Assembly (NCBI GenBank): GCA_958299035.1 | Contig: CATQJL010000223.1 | Coordinates: 74,665,600 to 74,729,599 of the forward strand | Length of the DNA stretch: 64,000 nucleotides | Direction: 5' to 3' | Source: Cylicocyclus nassatus | Lineage: Eukaryota > Nematoda > Chromadorea > Rhabditida > Strongylidae | Shown here: positions 11,103 through 22,270 of the stretch, in pieces | How the letters are laid out: each line of letters begins with the position of its first letter | How positions within the stretch are numbered: position 1 is the first letter of the stretch | Translations under genes and position numbers: made by a program | The notes under the pieces: generated by a model | What the model was told of the DNA's origin: nothing | Seen by the model: the letters and a program-made list of their open reading frames with translations, nothing else | Database searches by the model: none

Positions 11103-13188
11103 TCATAAATTCAACTTCAGTGCCATAGCTTTTGCGCTTTGATGACCATCGTGTAAGTTTTGAAACACAGGATTACCATTCTCACAATAGTCTGTGTATG
11201 GAATCTCGACGAGGGTTTTCCAGCCATACTGAAAGAAAATGATAATTCTGTCATCTGCTTGCAATTTTACGCAAACAATGCACAAACTGCTATCTTGTCG
11301 TTTATCTCATCTTTTTCTAGCCTTCTAGCATTCTATTTACGACTCAGAAGCAGTGAAGCCGCGCCGCGGCGGTATTCGCAAGCTGTGCGTAGCCTGCTGC
11401 AAAATCTCGTCAATAGATACGCTCAGCAGTAAGCGAATTATTTTGTTAGATTTTCCCCAACTATTGTTAGTTACCAAAGCGATTTCTATCATTTTGAGGA
11501 TTTTCAAAAATAATACCTTTTTAAAAATAGCTTGCGATGCTCCTGCGGTTGCCACAGCCGCTAAGTATTCACATCCTTCCGCTCTTGCCATTTCCGTAGC
11601 TCGTCGAGTAAGCTCCTTGCCCAAACCCCTGCTGAAATTTAACATTCAAGTTTACTTTTTTTTCACGAAGTTGACCAGCTTACCCAGCATAATCTTTATG
11701 TATACATAAAATATCTAATTCCATAAATTTGCTTTTAGATAGCAACCTCTTCAGTTCCTCTTCGAGTATGTGAACCAACACAGTTATTTGATTTCCTTTA
11801 TGTTGTTTGTAGGAACCATTGGAAATCTCTAAATCAATGGAAGATAGAATCTGAAAAATCAAAGTGGTTAAAGAACCTTCCGTATAATCATGATTTTCTT
11901 TGATTTTTGTTGATGATGATGCATCGGCAGATCCTGGCAAACACAGGGAGCATAGACAAATTCCTACCAATCTGAAATTCACTTTTGCTTCCAGTAACAA
12001 CATCTTTCTTTTGTGACTCTAACTTCCCTGTGAAAAGGAGACTTCCACTTCTATCTAAGGCTGGCAAAGAATAAAGCTCTCGAGTACACACTATTAACAT
12101 TTTGCGATTGTTTTGACTAAAATATGAAAGTGCTCGTAATTATGGTAGAATCATTAGAATCATTAGAGATTCATAAGAGAGCAAAAGCAATACAAAGTGA
12201 CAGTGGCGGTCCCAGGATTTCCATCCGGGGTGGGGGTGGGGGAAAGCGCGGCAAAATTTTTTTTTCAAATGAAGGTGCGTAGCGTCAGCCATGCCCCCGA
12301 AAAAAAATTTTTACAAGGCTAATTTGAATTTTTAAAAATTTCTAGAAATTATCTTAATTGTTTACAAGAACAAACAAGTCACTCGCACATTTTTGTAACC
12401 CACGTAAGTGAATCTCAAAAATTCGACTAATTCGGCGCTCTCCCCCCCCCCCCTTCGGTCCGCCACTGCAAAGTGAGTTTTACATTCGCAGAATTCAAGA
12501 CTAGAAACCGGTGAAATTGGATAAAAGCAAATTACTTGAAAAGTGACACCAGGTAAGATTGCAATGAAAGTGAGCATTAGGTCACACTTTCGTATTATGT
12601 AAACTGGTATAGAAAATCATTATTTGAAATTCTATTCTCAAATAATAGTTACTAGTGATGTCTATTGTCACAAATCTGTGAAAACTGAAGCTTGCTCAGT
12701 TAGTCGTACCTTGCTGTTGGGATTGTTCACAAATATTTTAATTTGAGATATACGGGATGCAATCAGTTTGGAAATGTCCGAAATTTTCTCACAACTCCTA
12801 GAAAATTATATTCAAGAAATTTTTTGTGGAATTTCCCGAGTTGAAAAACTGAGGGTTAGTTGAAAATAAAAAATAAAAAAGAATTGCACTAATCCGATCA
12901 CAACAAAATTTCTGAGTCCCCACAAACCTGTTCTCGTCATAAACCAAAGTAGAATACTTGTCGAATTTACACGCACTTTTTGTCAAGTCCCGATAAAAAT
13001 CGATTACGTCGTCTTTTGTTGCCCCTAAATGATGAACTGTCTTATCTCAATGTGCTGTTAAAGAAAAGGAAGAATTCACGTATGGATTTTGTGATAGGTT
13101 CATTCGGGCCAAATTGATTCAGAAGAAACTGCAATATCTCATCAGCGCGATCCTCGGTGACAGAAAGGAAGCGAAAGTTGTCGAGCAT
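11103..13188 (-). CDS. GNAT N-acetyltransferase, arylalkylamine NAT-like (paralogue 1, 6 exons)
   Basis: Exons: 13188-13080, 13024-12928, 11971-11877, 11828-11684, 11631-11517 and 11228-11103; 228 aa. It probably transfers an acetyl group from acetyl-CoA to an amine, by analogy with the nematode arylalkylamine/dopamine N-acetyltransferase-like group; the substrate is unknown. The N-terminal FRFLSVTEDRADEILQFL and the later NEPI fit the family start. The GNAT motif A acetyl-CoA loop is RGLGKEL (150-156), followed by ATAGASQAIFKK (176-187). The C terminus contains EIPY (195-198), VFQNLHDG (208-215) and a short tail. There is no signal peptide or membrane segment, so it is probably cytosolic. 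All junctions are GT-AG. The ATG directly follows TTCTTAGCAG, a plausible trans-splice acceptor. Intron 2 (956 nt) holds a hAT MITE. Intron 3 is only 48 nt and has no stop. Family assignment is confident; boundaries rest on paralogue comparison. Confidence 0.88.
12201..12468. mobile_element. hAT-type MITE with perfect 8-bp target duplication
   Basis: The ends are CAGTGGCG and CGCCACTG, flanked on both sides by CAAAGTGA (12193-12200 and 12469-12476). A perfect 8-bp duplication is the hAT superfamily signature. The element is 268 bp, carries a C-run near 12442-12453 and encodes nothing. It lies in intron 2 of GNAT gene 1. The intact duplication suggests a fairly recent insertion compared with the copy at 3690-4038. 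Confidence 0.9.
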
Positions 13189-13804
13189 CTGCTAAGAAGC
13201 AGAATAGCTATGAAATAACCTGCAACTAAATATGGAGCATAAAAGGTCTTATCTTCTGCATTCAGAGGAATTGGATTACATTGATTGTAGAGTGGATTAG
13301 AACCACAGGATTACAAATCAGGTTGCTTGATTATTCTTACACATAAATTCTCGAAAAACCATAAAATGAATGAAGTTCTGTGATTCAAGTGGCTTAAGAA
13401 GAGGAACTTATGCACTTTCTTAATGTGCTTTGAGCAAATCCATGATAGGGGAGAAACAATCAAATCATTTTTTGAAAACTTGGTAACTGAAGCTAAGCGG
13501 CTCGGCAAAATCTTAGTTTCCTTTCAAATATTTTTATGACCATTTTCTCGCCTGAAAAAATCATACTGATCGGATGTACCTGCAGATGGTTACGATTATT
13601 GAGTTTTACACCAGTACATCTTGTACCCTAGGAATTTCCTGAGAGCGTGGTAAAATAGAACATTTTCTGAAGGTTAATACATGAAATGAAGTAAAAAGCT
13701 CTAAAGCTATTGAAGTTTCTAAAATTTCTTTTTGGTGTAAAATTTATGAATACCCACCATTTCGAACTTTCTATAACAAGCTTTGAAAGTGCATAGTCAA
13801 TGTA
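13189..13804. other. Upstream region of GNAT gene 1
   Basis: Non-coding, with no recognisable TATA or initiator signal. The short frame at 13311-13508 has no known domain. Confidence 0.4.
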
Positions 13805-14299
13805 TTAGGTTTCCCCACCATTTTTTTAAAATACGAACATTCGAATTGATATTTCTCGAACTAGGGCACCTACGAAGATGTTTGTGATATCATTTCTGAG
13901 TAGTTAAACTATATTACCACATACTTGTAAGGAGCACAGAATCGCAGGCAAAGTTTGAAAATTCAGCCCATTATTTTTTCTTGATTTCTTGACCACCAGA
14001 AAAATGCAGTAAATGTGTGTAAACACTCGATGAAAAGAATATATGCGTGCGCAAGTGGGAAATTTGCAGAGATGTCTCGAACTGAAATGATATCATTTTC
14101 GTTTTTTGGGTAACTCGGAATTTTTTTTATTTTGGCTTGAAACTTGATGCGGATCAAACTTAGTGCGAATTTTCGAGCTCCATCTTGTAGAGCTTGCGCT
14201 GATCTGACGAATGGTAGCCCGCATCGTATCAGGAATATAAGAAGGACTGACTTATGTCGCTGTAAAGTCAGATATGAAAAGATTTAAGGGGCAACCTGA
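13805..14299. mobile_element. Degraded mariner-type MITE
   Basis: The left end TATTAGGTTTCCCC and the right end GGGGCAACCTGATA are imperfect inverted repeats. The interior keeps the family core (GTGCGAATTTTCGAGCTCC, CTTGTAGAGCTTGCGCTG) seen in the element at 7603-8553. It is shorter and more decayed than the other copies. Confidence 0.55.
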
Positions 14300-15468
14300 T
14301 ATTATTAGACATTGTAAATACGGGATAAATTTTCCGGATTAAATGATCCTTATAAATAATTGAGATTTCCAGGAAAAAATGATTTCGATCAAGTCAGAAT
14401 GACCTAAATGGTACGTGGATTTCATCTGAGCTTTCTTTCATGCTCAGTTTTTCACAGAACTAGAAAGAATTGCAGCTATAGGATATTATTTTAGCTACTA
14501 GCATTTCCACTATGACGTATTCAGTATCCAGTCTAAAGGACAGTGATAAATCAGATGAATAGTTAAATATCAGATTGCTGGGTTATAAATAATCAAATTC
14601 TGGACTTTTTCCAAAAAGTCTCACCGTGAACGAATAATAAACCCGACTGTGAGACACTTCCATAGATTTTTTTTTGAAAAATTCAATTCTTTATATCTTG
14701 ATAGATAGTGGCTATTGCTTCCTATAAGCTGCGAAGAAATAAGAAATGAATCTCATCTATAGAAGAAAACGTAAATGATTAATGCTTTCTTGCCCTTTAC
14801 AAACATCCTCAAGCAGCAAGACAAACGTGAAAGCTGCACAATTTGAGTATCAAATAATGGAGTTTCATTCGTCCACAATTTTCAAGGCAATGCATTCCAA
14901 TCAACCTTTTGAGTTCTCGTGATGAAGAACAATGGAATTTACAAAATTCAATTCATTTCGCTAAAAGATAAGAAACTGGAAAATCAAATAGTTCCAAAAC
15001 CGTGAAATTTTTGAGAAAAAGTAGAACGAACACCACACTTTTTAAATGCATTATCGACTAGGTTCTCCCTGACCTTTTCCTGAAGTACTTTTAGTCAAGT
15101 AAAATACCCTCCGCGCTTGTGTAATCTTATCGAAGTGCAAGCGTGCGAATCAACTTTGAAGTGCATGCCATATAATACAGCTGGGGACGAGAGCATTCAA
15201 GAGTTTGTCAAATCTTGTCTCCCACAAGAAAGTTAATTCTTTTTGAAGTTATAGATATCAGCTGTTACGACACATTGATATTCGTCTTGGAAATGTGATG
15301 AGGAGTAAAAAAGAACACTCCCGGTCGCCACTTATCATAAGTAATAAAAGTACTTGAACTGGTCGTAAAGGATGTCTGTGCGTAAGAAGATTCGAAATTT
15401 ACTCTAAAATACTAATACCTGAAAAGGCATGCTTCAGTTTTGGAATTGATTCAGAGTTAATGGAAGTA
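14300..15468. other. Gene-free AT-rich stretch
   Basis: No supported coding, RNA or repeat structure recognised. Confidence 0.45.
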
Positions 15469-16106
15469 TTAGGTGGGCCACAAAGTTCGTTCGCCAGATT
15501 TTCAGAAAATCATAACTTCCTTCCTTCTCGACGTAATTTCTTGAATTGATTTTCTTTGGAAGACGAAACCTTTCTGTTTACAACAGTTTGCCATAAAATG
15601 GCCTGGAAAAGTTCGAGAGTGGAAGCAGTTGAAAAAATTACTTAAGGTTGCTATTTTTTAAGCAGGGTCACAAAAAATCTAGCAATTATTTTGGTGACAG
15701 AGAAAATTATGCTCTTTACTAGAGTGTTTTTTCCACGATTCAAAATGAAAAGATCGAAAGTTATAAGCAAATAAAGAGAAATAACTTCAGTTTTGCAGTT
15801 TTTGAGCATTCTCACAAAAGCCCAAAGATGTCACAAAAAAGGCGGGTGACCTTCTCTTTCTAGCTGAGCGAAAATCGTACCAATCGAGAGCAATTCTAAT
15901 TTTCGTGAAAAACGCAAACCCGAAAATCCGGGAATATTACGAAAATCAAAATCTCAAACTTTTTCAGGCCATTTTATGGCAAAGATACTGTTGTAAAGAG
16001 GAATGTTTCCTCTTTCATACAAAAATAAAATTAAGAAGTTTTACCAAGAAGAAAGGAAGTTATGATTTTTTGAGAATTTGGCGAACGAACTTTGTGACCC
16101 ACCTAA
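15469..16106. mobile_element. Mariner-type MITE, first of an adjacent pair
   Basis: It begins TTAGGTGGGCCACAAAGTTC and ends with GAACTTTGTGACCCACCTAA. It is bounded by TA at 15467-15468 and at 16107-16108. The inverted arms continue into AAAATCATAACTTCCTTC. The shared right-hand TA is also the left flank of the next element. Confidence 0.85.
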
Positions 16107-16108
16107 TA

Positions 16109-16595
16109 TTAGGTTGGACCGAAAGTTCGTTTGCACCAATTTTAAAAATTCATAACTCTTTGAATTCTTAACGTATTTGTAAGAACTCAATTTTGCCTAA
16201 GAGAGGAACTCATACTCTTTGCATCTGTACCTGAACTGTTCGTTAATGTATACAAATGAAGGATATAGAAGCTCAAAACCAAACTCACTCAAAATTTGAA
16301 TTTTTCGTGTAGGGTCATAAAAAATCGGAAACTGGCAACAAAAATCAGAGCAGTTAGTACTGTAGGTTCTTTCACAAGCTCTTTCCAACAGTGCAAAGAA
16401 TAGCTCAAATTTTGAGTGATTTTGGTTTTGAGCTTCTATCTCATTCATTTGTACATATTAACGAACAGTTCAGGTACAGTTGCAAAGAACATGAGTTCTT
16501 CTCTTATACAAAATTTAGATCTTGCAAATTCGTTGAGAATTTAACAAGTTATGAATTCTTGAATTTGGTGCGGACGAACTTTCGGTCCAACCTAA
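16109..16595. mobile_element. Mariner-type MITE, second of an adjacent pair
   Basis: The ends TTAGGTTGGACCGAAAGTTC and GAACTTTCGGTCCAACCTAA are perfect inverted repeats. Most of the 487 bp forms an imperfect hairpin around 16350. The left flank is the TA shared with the previous element and the right flank is CA. Related to but distinct from its neighbour, so this is a separate insertion. Confidence 0.88.
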
Positions 16596-18138
16596 CATGT
16601 TATTACGATGTGAATGCTGATATATGTTTTTACCAATCAGGGCATTCGCAATAGTGGATTGAACAGCTTTTCATTTTCTGACCTTCGTGAGCTGTGCTGT
16701 GAGCTGTGCACTTCATATTAGGAATGGAATTCATGACTGTTGCAAGACTGCCTAAGTGCCACCAACAATTCAAACCATTACGACTTTTTTAGTCTATTTT
16801 TGAAGATCACTTTGGTGAAGTAAACTCTGCAACTTATCCAAACACGAAGTCTTTGAAAGTTCTCAGGAAGAAAATACAAAAACATAAGCTAAATGGAATA
16901 TATACCAGAAAGCATAGAGTGCTGATATATGATAGTGACTCTTAGAATACCATTTGAATTTCGATTGACGCTCTATACTCAACACGTATAAATGTTCTTG
17001 GCCAACGCTCTTCTGCCTTTGTCAAAGCCTGATTAATAAATCAAGTTTGCCCTATCAGACCCTAACCGAAGTCACCATTTGGCTGACCCATGAGTGTCAT
17101 CACGACCTTCTCGTTCCAAGCTCGCTTTTTAATGCCATTGTAAACTCTGATTATTCGTCGCGCCTAGCGATACACGCGCTCTTGAAAGAACAAAACGGCT
17201 ATACATAGCGACGGCGTCTCATTTGCTCGTCTGCCCACTTTCGTCTTGTTTGCATGTAATCTTAATCTCCTATTGCATTGCCCTCGAGCATTGGATGTGT
17301 TTAGTATAGCAGTCGAGCGTTTGTACGTGGAATGTTGGATTGTTTCAGCTGCTTGACGTGCGATAGTGAAATCGATCCCGTTTGGATTAGAAATGGGAGA
17401 TCATCAAGAACGGAGAGGGTTGTACCTTACCTTGGGGTCGTAACGGCTGGCGGCGGATCTGCTGGTAAGGCTTCGAGAATAACATGATTAGTGTAGTTGA
17501 ACCATCGGTAGCAAAGAGCGTGCGGCCGCCCCGTGTTCTATAGTCTGTCCAATGTTTTGCTATTCTATAATCTTTATGTCAGTAGGAAAAATGCTTTCAA
17601 CCTAATCGGTTCTAACTTTTTCATCAGCGCCATTATGTTAGTAAGAGGATTGGTGTAGTCCGCGGCAGCGCCGCTAGGGACTCATGAACCTTGCAGGGAC
17701 GCGCAACATCGTGTAGAGGACGTTAGGGATCTATGGTGTAGCTGCGGCCAGCACACAGCGTCAAAGTGCGGGGCCCCACGGAGCCGGTGCACTATTTTCT
17801 TGTGAGCCGCTCTAAAGAGGGTAATGTCTGGTTAAAACGTGAATCAGAACAAATCAGAAAGTCATTCGCTCATTTTAACCATTGACGACCGCTTGACACA
17901 CATGGTGTGTCATGTCTTGAATTTTGTTATAATGACTACTATCTTGGTATGAACTCACTCCACGAGCCTTCTTTTGCGCGGAATTTGAAGACGACCTCTA
18001 CCTTTCTTGTCAGCCTTTCGAATGTGTTGACGTAAATGGCAGTATGCGTAATTATAGTTGAAAAATGTGGGCTGGTCCGTGAAAGGCCTTAGTCCCAGAG
18101 GGCAGACAATGAAAAATCTGCATGGTCATCAATGTGTT
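16596..18138. other. Intergenic stretch, partly CpG-richer
   Basis: Around 17100-17800 the sequence is less AT-rich and CpG-richer than its surroundings. I found no exon with convincing splice sites or protein similarity. It could be an unrecognised 5' exon/promoter or decayed transposon sequence. Confidence 0.4.
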
Positions 18139-18493
18139 AAAGGCAGCGTCCACAGATCTGGACCTATGGGGATTTCACGTGGGAAGTACTTTTGGGGCCC
18201 TAACTAAGGCACTGCCCAAGTGGCAGCGCAGGTAGTGCTCTAACGGCTGGGATATTCCCCTCGAAACTGACCCCGCAATCGCATTCGCATGGATTCATGG
18301 CAGTTTCGCGCCAAGATCCACGCATTGCGCCATGAATCCATGCGAAATACGATCGCGGGGTCCAGTTTCGAGGGGAATATCTCAGCCGTTAAACAATACC
18401 TGAGCTACCGGTTGGGCAGTGGCTTAGTTAGGGCCCCAAAATTACTATCCACGTGACAGCCCCATGTGTCCAGACTGCCTGGACGCTGCCTTT
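18139..18493. mobile_element. MITE with AAAGGCAGCGTCCA inverted ends
   Basis: The left AAAGGCAGCGTCCACAGATC and the complement of the right end share AAAGGCAGCGTCCA. Inner arms match as well: TAGGGCCCCAAAA, CCCCTCGAAACTG, CATGGATTCATGG. About 355 bp, near-palindromic and non-coding. A CTAAGGCACTG(T/C)CCAAGT fragment near 32206 looks like another piece of this family. Confidence 0.8.
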
Positions 18494-19982
18494 GCGTAAG
18501 ATTACTCGTCTTGCTGATTTCTTGAAAATGTAGAGCGCAAACCTGCTGAAAATGACTTCTCCAAGCTCAAGCTATTGGTTTGTTCCGGAAATGATGTCGC
18601 ATCACATGCTATTGCAGCAGGTGAATAAGAAAATAAATGACTGATAACATTTGATGAAGCAAGAGAAGCTTTACAGAATGCAGTATATGCGGAAACTCTG
18701 TTCTACTTTAAACTTGAAACTGAAATATAAGAATAACATATATCCAAAAAATCGTTCGTCCATAACATTTCTGAGACTTCCACTCTCCTCAGGCATGCAG
18801 TGCAGATCTTGAAATTTTCCATCTGCTCGAACACAGCAAAAATATATAGGTCAAAAATGCGAATCTTCTCTGCTTTTGTTTTTTTTTTGGCTGAATTTGG
18901 TATTTTCGAGAAGCTAGCGATGGCGAAAGCTGAATATTTTTGGTTTTACTTCTACTGGCACTTAGAGCCCTTTGTAGATTGGATCTAAACTTCACCAAAC
19001 TTCAAACCTTGGTGCGAAAATTCAAGCTTCACATTGTAGAGCTTAACTTGGTCTGTCAAATATTATAGTACCCAGCAACTCTTTTCCGTATCTAACTTGC
19101 TGAGATACTGCGTGGTAGCGGATGATGGGGCATCATCGGAACAACCTTCTTTTATCGTTTACCGAGCCTTTAAGAGTTTTGTTTATGTCAGAGTCACTCG
19201 AAATCTGTCTTTCCAGTGGCCGTGTTTATAAATGAACTTTGAGTTTGACTTGAAGGTGCATATTACCCGTTACAATAAGAAAAGTATGGATAGCTTTGTG
19301 AACACCAAGCCAACGTTGAGGTTAAAACCTGCCTCAAGGTAAGCTTTCAAGATATTTTGACCTCAACTTTTCTTGACAAGTAAAGCCACAGAGATAAATT
19401 CAACTTTTTCAGGTGTTTCGATGTTTCTTTTCAGAGAGCGCATATTCTCTCAAAATCAACGTTGATTTCGTTTTATTAACACGTTTCGGGCCGCGAAATC
19501 GCGCGCGGCGAAAAAGAGTGAACTTTCAGCCATTAGCCAACAAAAGGACCTTATTTCGTAGACTGTGTGCTGCATCTGTAATCAGCTTGTCAGATAAGTT
19601 CCGTACCCAAAGTTCTGAGCGAATTCGAAGTGTTCGAAATTTTTCACTTAAGAAGGACTTCTGTGCTTTCCTGAAAGATGAAAACAAGAACTCAGTTTCT
19701 AATAGTATTCAAAAGTAGTGTCTATGTTGTGGATGGTACACACCAGTATTGAAACTACGGTTTTTCTCTTCGATATCGAAGCAAAAAAAGTTGCGACGTC
19801 GCACGCGTCGTCCGCGTTGCCGTACTTCGTTGCAACTGTTGTTCGATTTGTGCTCATTTCTTCTGAACGAATATCGGCGGCACAACTCCACAGAGTCATT
19901 TGCAAAGTAGAAACTTAGGCCTCTGACTTGATAACCTTGGACTAAAAGAAAACCTTCTGTAAACGTCAAGCTCCTTCAAAGC
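18494..19982. other. Gene-free stretch with decayed mariner core
   Basis: At about 19010-19070, the sequence GTGCGAAAATTCAAGC followed by TTGTAGAGCTT resembles the mariner-MITE core, but no ends were found. The frame at 19413-19718 has no recognised domain. Confidence 0.4.
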
Positions 19983-20072
19983 CCCCACCACTCTTAACAC
20001 GTTTCGGACCGGATAGACATGCTGCACATGGTGCAGCTCTATCCGGTCCGAAACGTGTTAAGAGTGGTGGGG
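19983..20072. repeat. Perfect long hairpin with nested inner hairpin
   Basis: The arms CCCCACCACTCTTAACACG... (19983 onward, 34 to 35 nt) are matched exactly by their complement ending at 20072. The loop contains a second perfect hairpin, GCTGCAC-ATG-GTGCAGC. No flanking duplication was identified. It may be a MITE relic or a cruciform-forming insertion. Confidence 0.85.
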
Positions 20073-20964
20073 TTTGTGCGACTCAAATCTCGTGCGACCT
20101 TGCCTGGGCCAGGGCCCGGCAGGAGGTGGCATTTCAGAATTTTGAAAACGATATCCCCCTTGAAACCAAAATTTCTTACGACTTCCCTTTTGACCCTATT
20201 TTTGACCCCCGTAAGTCCCTGACAAACAGATATACACAAATAATAAGATGGGCGGCCTCAGCGCTTATTATAGAAGTACTACCTGGCTTTCCTAGTCCAG
20301 CCCGGGTCATCGTTTGAGGGGATGGCCAAAAACCACACTCTGTCCTTCTCCTTTTGGGCCATATTCTCCACCCTTTTCCTGCAGTATCAATACTGCACTG
20401 CAGCCCTATATCTAAGATACTACTCATTTATTAGTCAGCTGCGAAACTTTACAATTCACAATAACAAAAACATAAACCTACACAATACAACAATTTCATA
20501 ACATTCATTTCATAACAACTTCAACAACTTCAACGGTCAAAACTCTTTTTTCCTCTTTATACCATCTCGTTCTCGTATAACTTCTATTCACATAGATGCT
20601 ACAAACTCCATCTACTTGCAAAGATAGAAAAGCTCTTTCTGAGACATAATTTTGCATCTTTTTCAATATGGCTGCTGAACGAGAAGCTTTAGCGCTACAA
20701 AAAAAGCAGCCAGCGAAATTGTGGCAAACGATAGACCAAAAAAAGGGAATGTGCTTTGCGGATCGATCGAAGTTGCTTTGGATGACTCAAAATATGCAAG
20801 TTCTCTAAAGGGCATGTGCTAAGAAGTCACCATAGAAGTGGAATGCGGGTTTGATTTGATCCGAAAAAAAAAGATAACTCGAACGCAACTAGCAAGAAAA
20901 AGCAAGCACAACAAATAGAACAAGCAATTTTACATTCCTAGTTTGAACTTTTGATAGCATAATC

Positions 20965-21638
20965 ATATTTTCATTGTTTCTGGTCTGGACGATCCCTTAG
21001 GCCCTCGACATAGTTCACGCAATTTGATCGGTATTATCGGTAGGGCATTTGAGAATTTTCACTGCAGACAGATGCTTGAAAACCGAAAAAAATGACATAC
21101 TTGATGAGGTCAACATCGAAAGCATTAGTGAAGCGTTTCGTTGAACTTGCTTCATGAGATAAGTCGTCAGAGAAAGATTTTTGATCTGCTCATCAAAAAA
21201 AATGATTGTAAAAATTAACTGCTGGACATGATGAATCGATAAAGTTTTGTCAGAGACGATCGGACATCGGGCCGTGACTTGTGCAAGCTGGCAGAGAGAG
21301 CGCACATTTTGGAAAACACTGCACTATCCACTCCCCTCAAAAAATCTCGGCTTTCGCAGGCCAGCCAGCAACCCGACACTGGCTTCGAAAATGTTGTCAA
21401 AAAACATGCTGTCCATCAGCGTAACGCATCAGCTTCGCTGCTAGGCTATGAGCGTTTTTGGCCGAGGAAATTTAAAACGGCAATCTTAGGAACAACAAAA
21501 AAAAAACAAAAATCACACAAAGATTATGTCTATGAAATCGAGGCAAACAGTCTCGTGAACACTGAGAATGTGGATCAAATCGCGCAAACTCTGTCGAGTA
21601 ATAAATGATCGTCCAGACCAGAAACACATTGAAAATAT
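20965..21638. mobile_element. Foldback element, about 70 bp inverted ends
   Basis: TTCTGGTCTGGACGATC at 20978-20994 recurs in complement at 21608-21624, with further matching of ATATTTTCA outside. Inside, CTCGACATAGTTCACGCAAT pairs imperfectly with CGCAAACTCTGTCGAG. That inner sequence resembles the ends of the PIF-like MITE at 52003-52205, so this may be a MITE nested in another foldback. It lies where the next exons of the COPB2 copy would be expected. Confidence 0.7.
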
Positions 21639-21776
21639 AGGTCTCGCTGATCCATAAAAATATTGGAGGCAATAAAGGAAAACACACAAAGAAAAAACAA
21701 AAAAGTACAAATGTGATGTACAAAAACGAATGCAAAAATTCAATGTAATGTAACATATTTGCACCATTCCACCTAC

Positions 21777-22270
21777 CTGAGATAGTCCGAATGAGCCTCA
21801 AATTGGTGGACTTAGTGCGAGGTGCTGTAGTCGAAAATTCTGACATGCATGTCATCTGAGCCGGTAACAATACAGTTTTTGCGTGAAATAAACTTGGCAG
21901 CGCGCACTGGCAAATCACATATCTGAAGAATGCGCAACTGGATTGAAACATAGTAAGCAACATAAGGCCCCAGCCAGACTTCAGTTGAACAGCCCAAAAC
22001 CGCTCAAAAACACCGAAGGCCCCTTTTCACGAGAGATGAGCTATCTTTAGCGGAGTCTGACCGGGGCCTAACATACAAAAATACATGAAAATTCAAAAAA
22101 AATAAACCTACTTTGAAAGACTTCAGAAGCAGCTGACTCTCGTAATTCCAAATCTGAACACTTCCACTGTGAAGAGCTGCCAATAGCCACGTTTCCGCGG
22201 GATGAAGGTCCACCGATTTAACTCGACTCGATCTTGTCAAAAACATTTCCTCAACTTTTGATGACAGCAT
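21777..22270 (-). pseudogene. Coatomer beta' subunit (COPB2) pseudogene fragment
   Basis: Exon 1 (22270-22112, 53 codons) contains RVKSVDLHP and IWNYESQLLLKSF. Exon 2 (21922-21777) continues with ICDLPVRAAKF, the VTGSDDMHVRIFDY segment and FEAHSDYL. These match the first WD40 blades of beta'-COP, the COPI coat subunit that recognises retrograde cargo. The GT-AG junction is phase 0 and keeps the family reading. An in-frame TAA at 21814-21812 interrupts exon 2, where family members continue through a conserved stretch. No later exons (over 700 residues expected) were found. Introns are retained, so it came from a DNA-level duplication rather than retrocopying. A MITE sits in the intron. The true gene must be elsewhere. 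Confidence 0.85.
21966..22068. mobile_element. PIF/Harbinger-like MITE with TAA duplication
   Basis: 103 bp bounded by TAA on both sides. The ends GGCCCCAGCCAGACT and (complement) GGCCCCGGTCAGACT match at 13 of 15 positions. A TWA 3-bp target duplication suits PIF/Harbinger (Tourist-like) elements. Located in the intron of the COPB2 pseudogene. Confidence 0.65.

Noticed and set aside
11353..11709. 118-codon plus-strand frame
   Set aside because: Antisense shadow of GNAT gene 1 exons 4-5 and the intron between.
21472..21963. 163-codon minus-strand frame
   Set aside because: It crosses COPB2 exon 2 in a different frame from the protein match; the correct frame contains the TAA stop.
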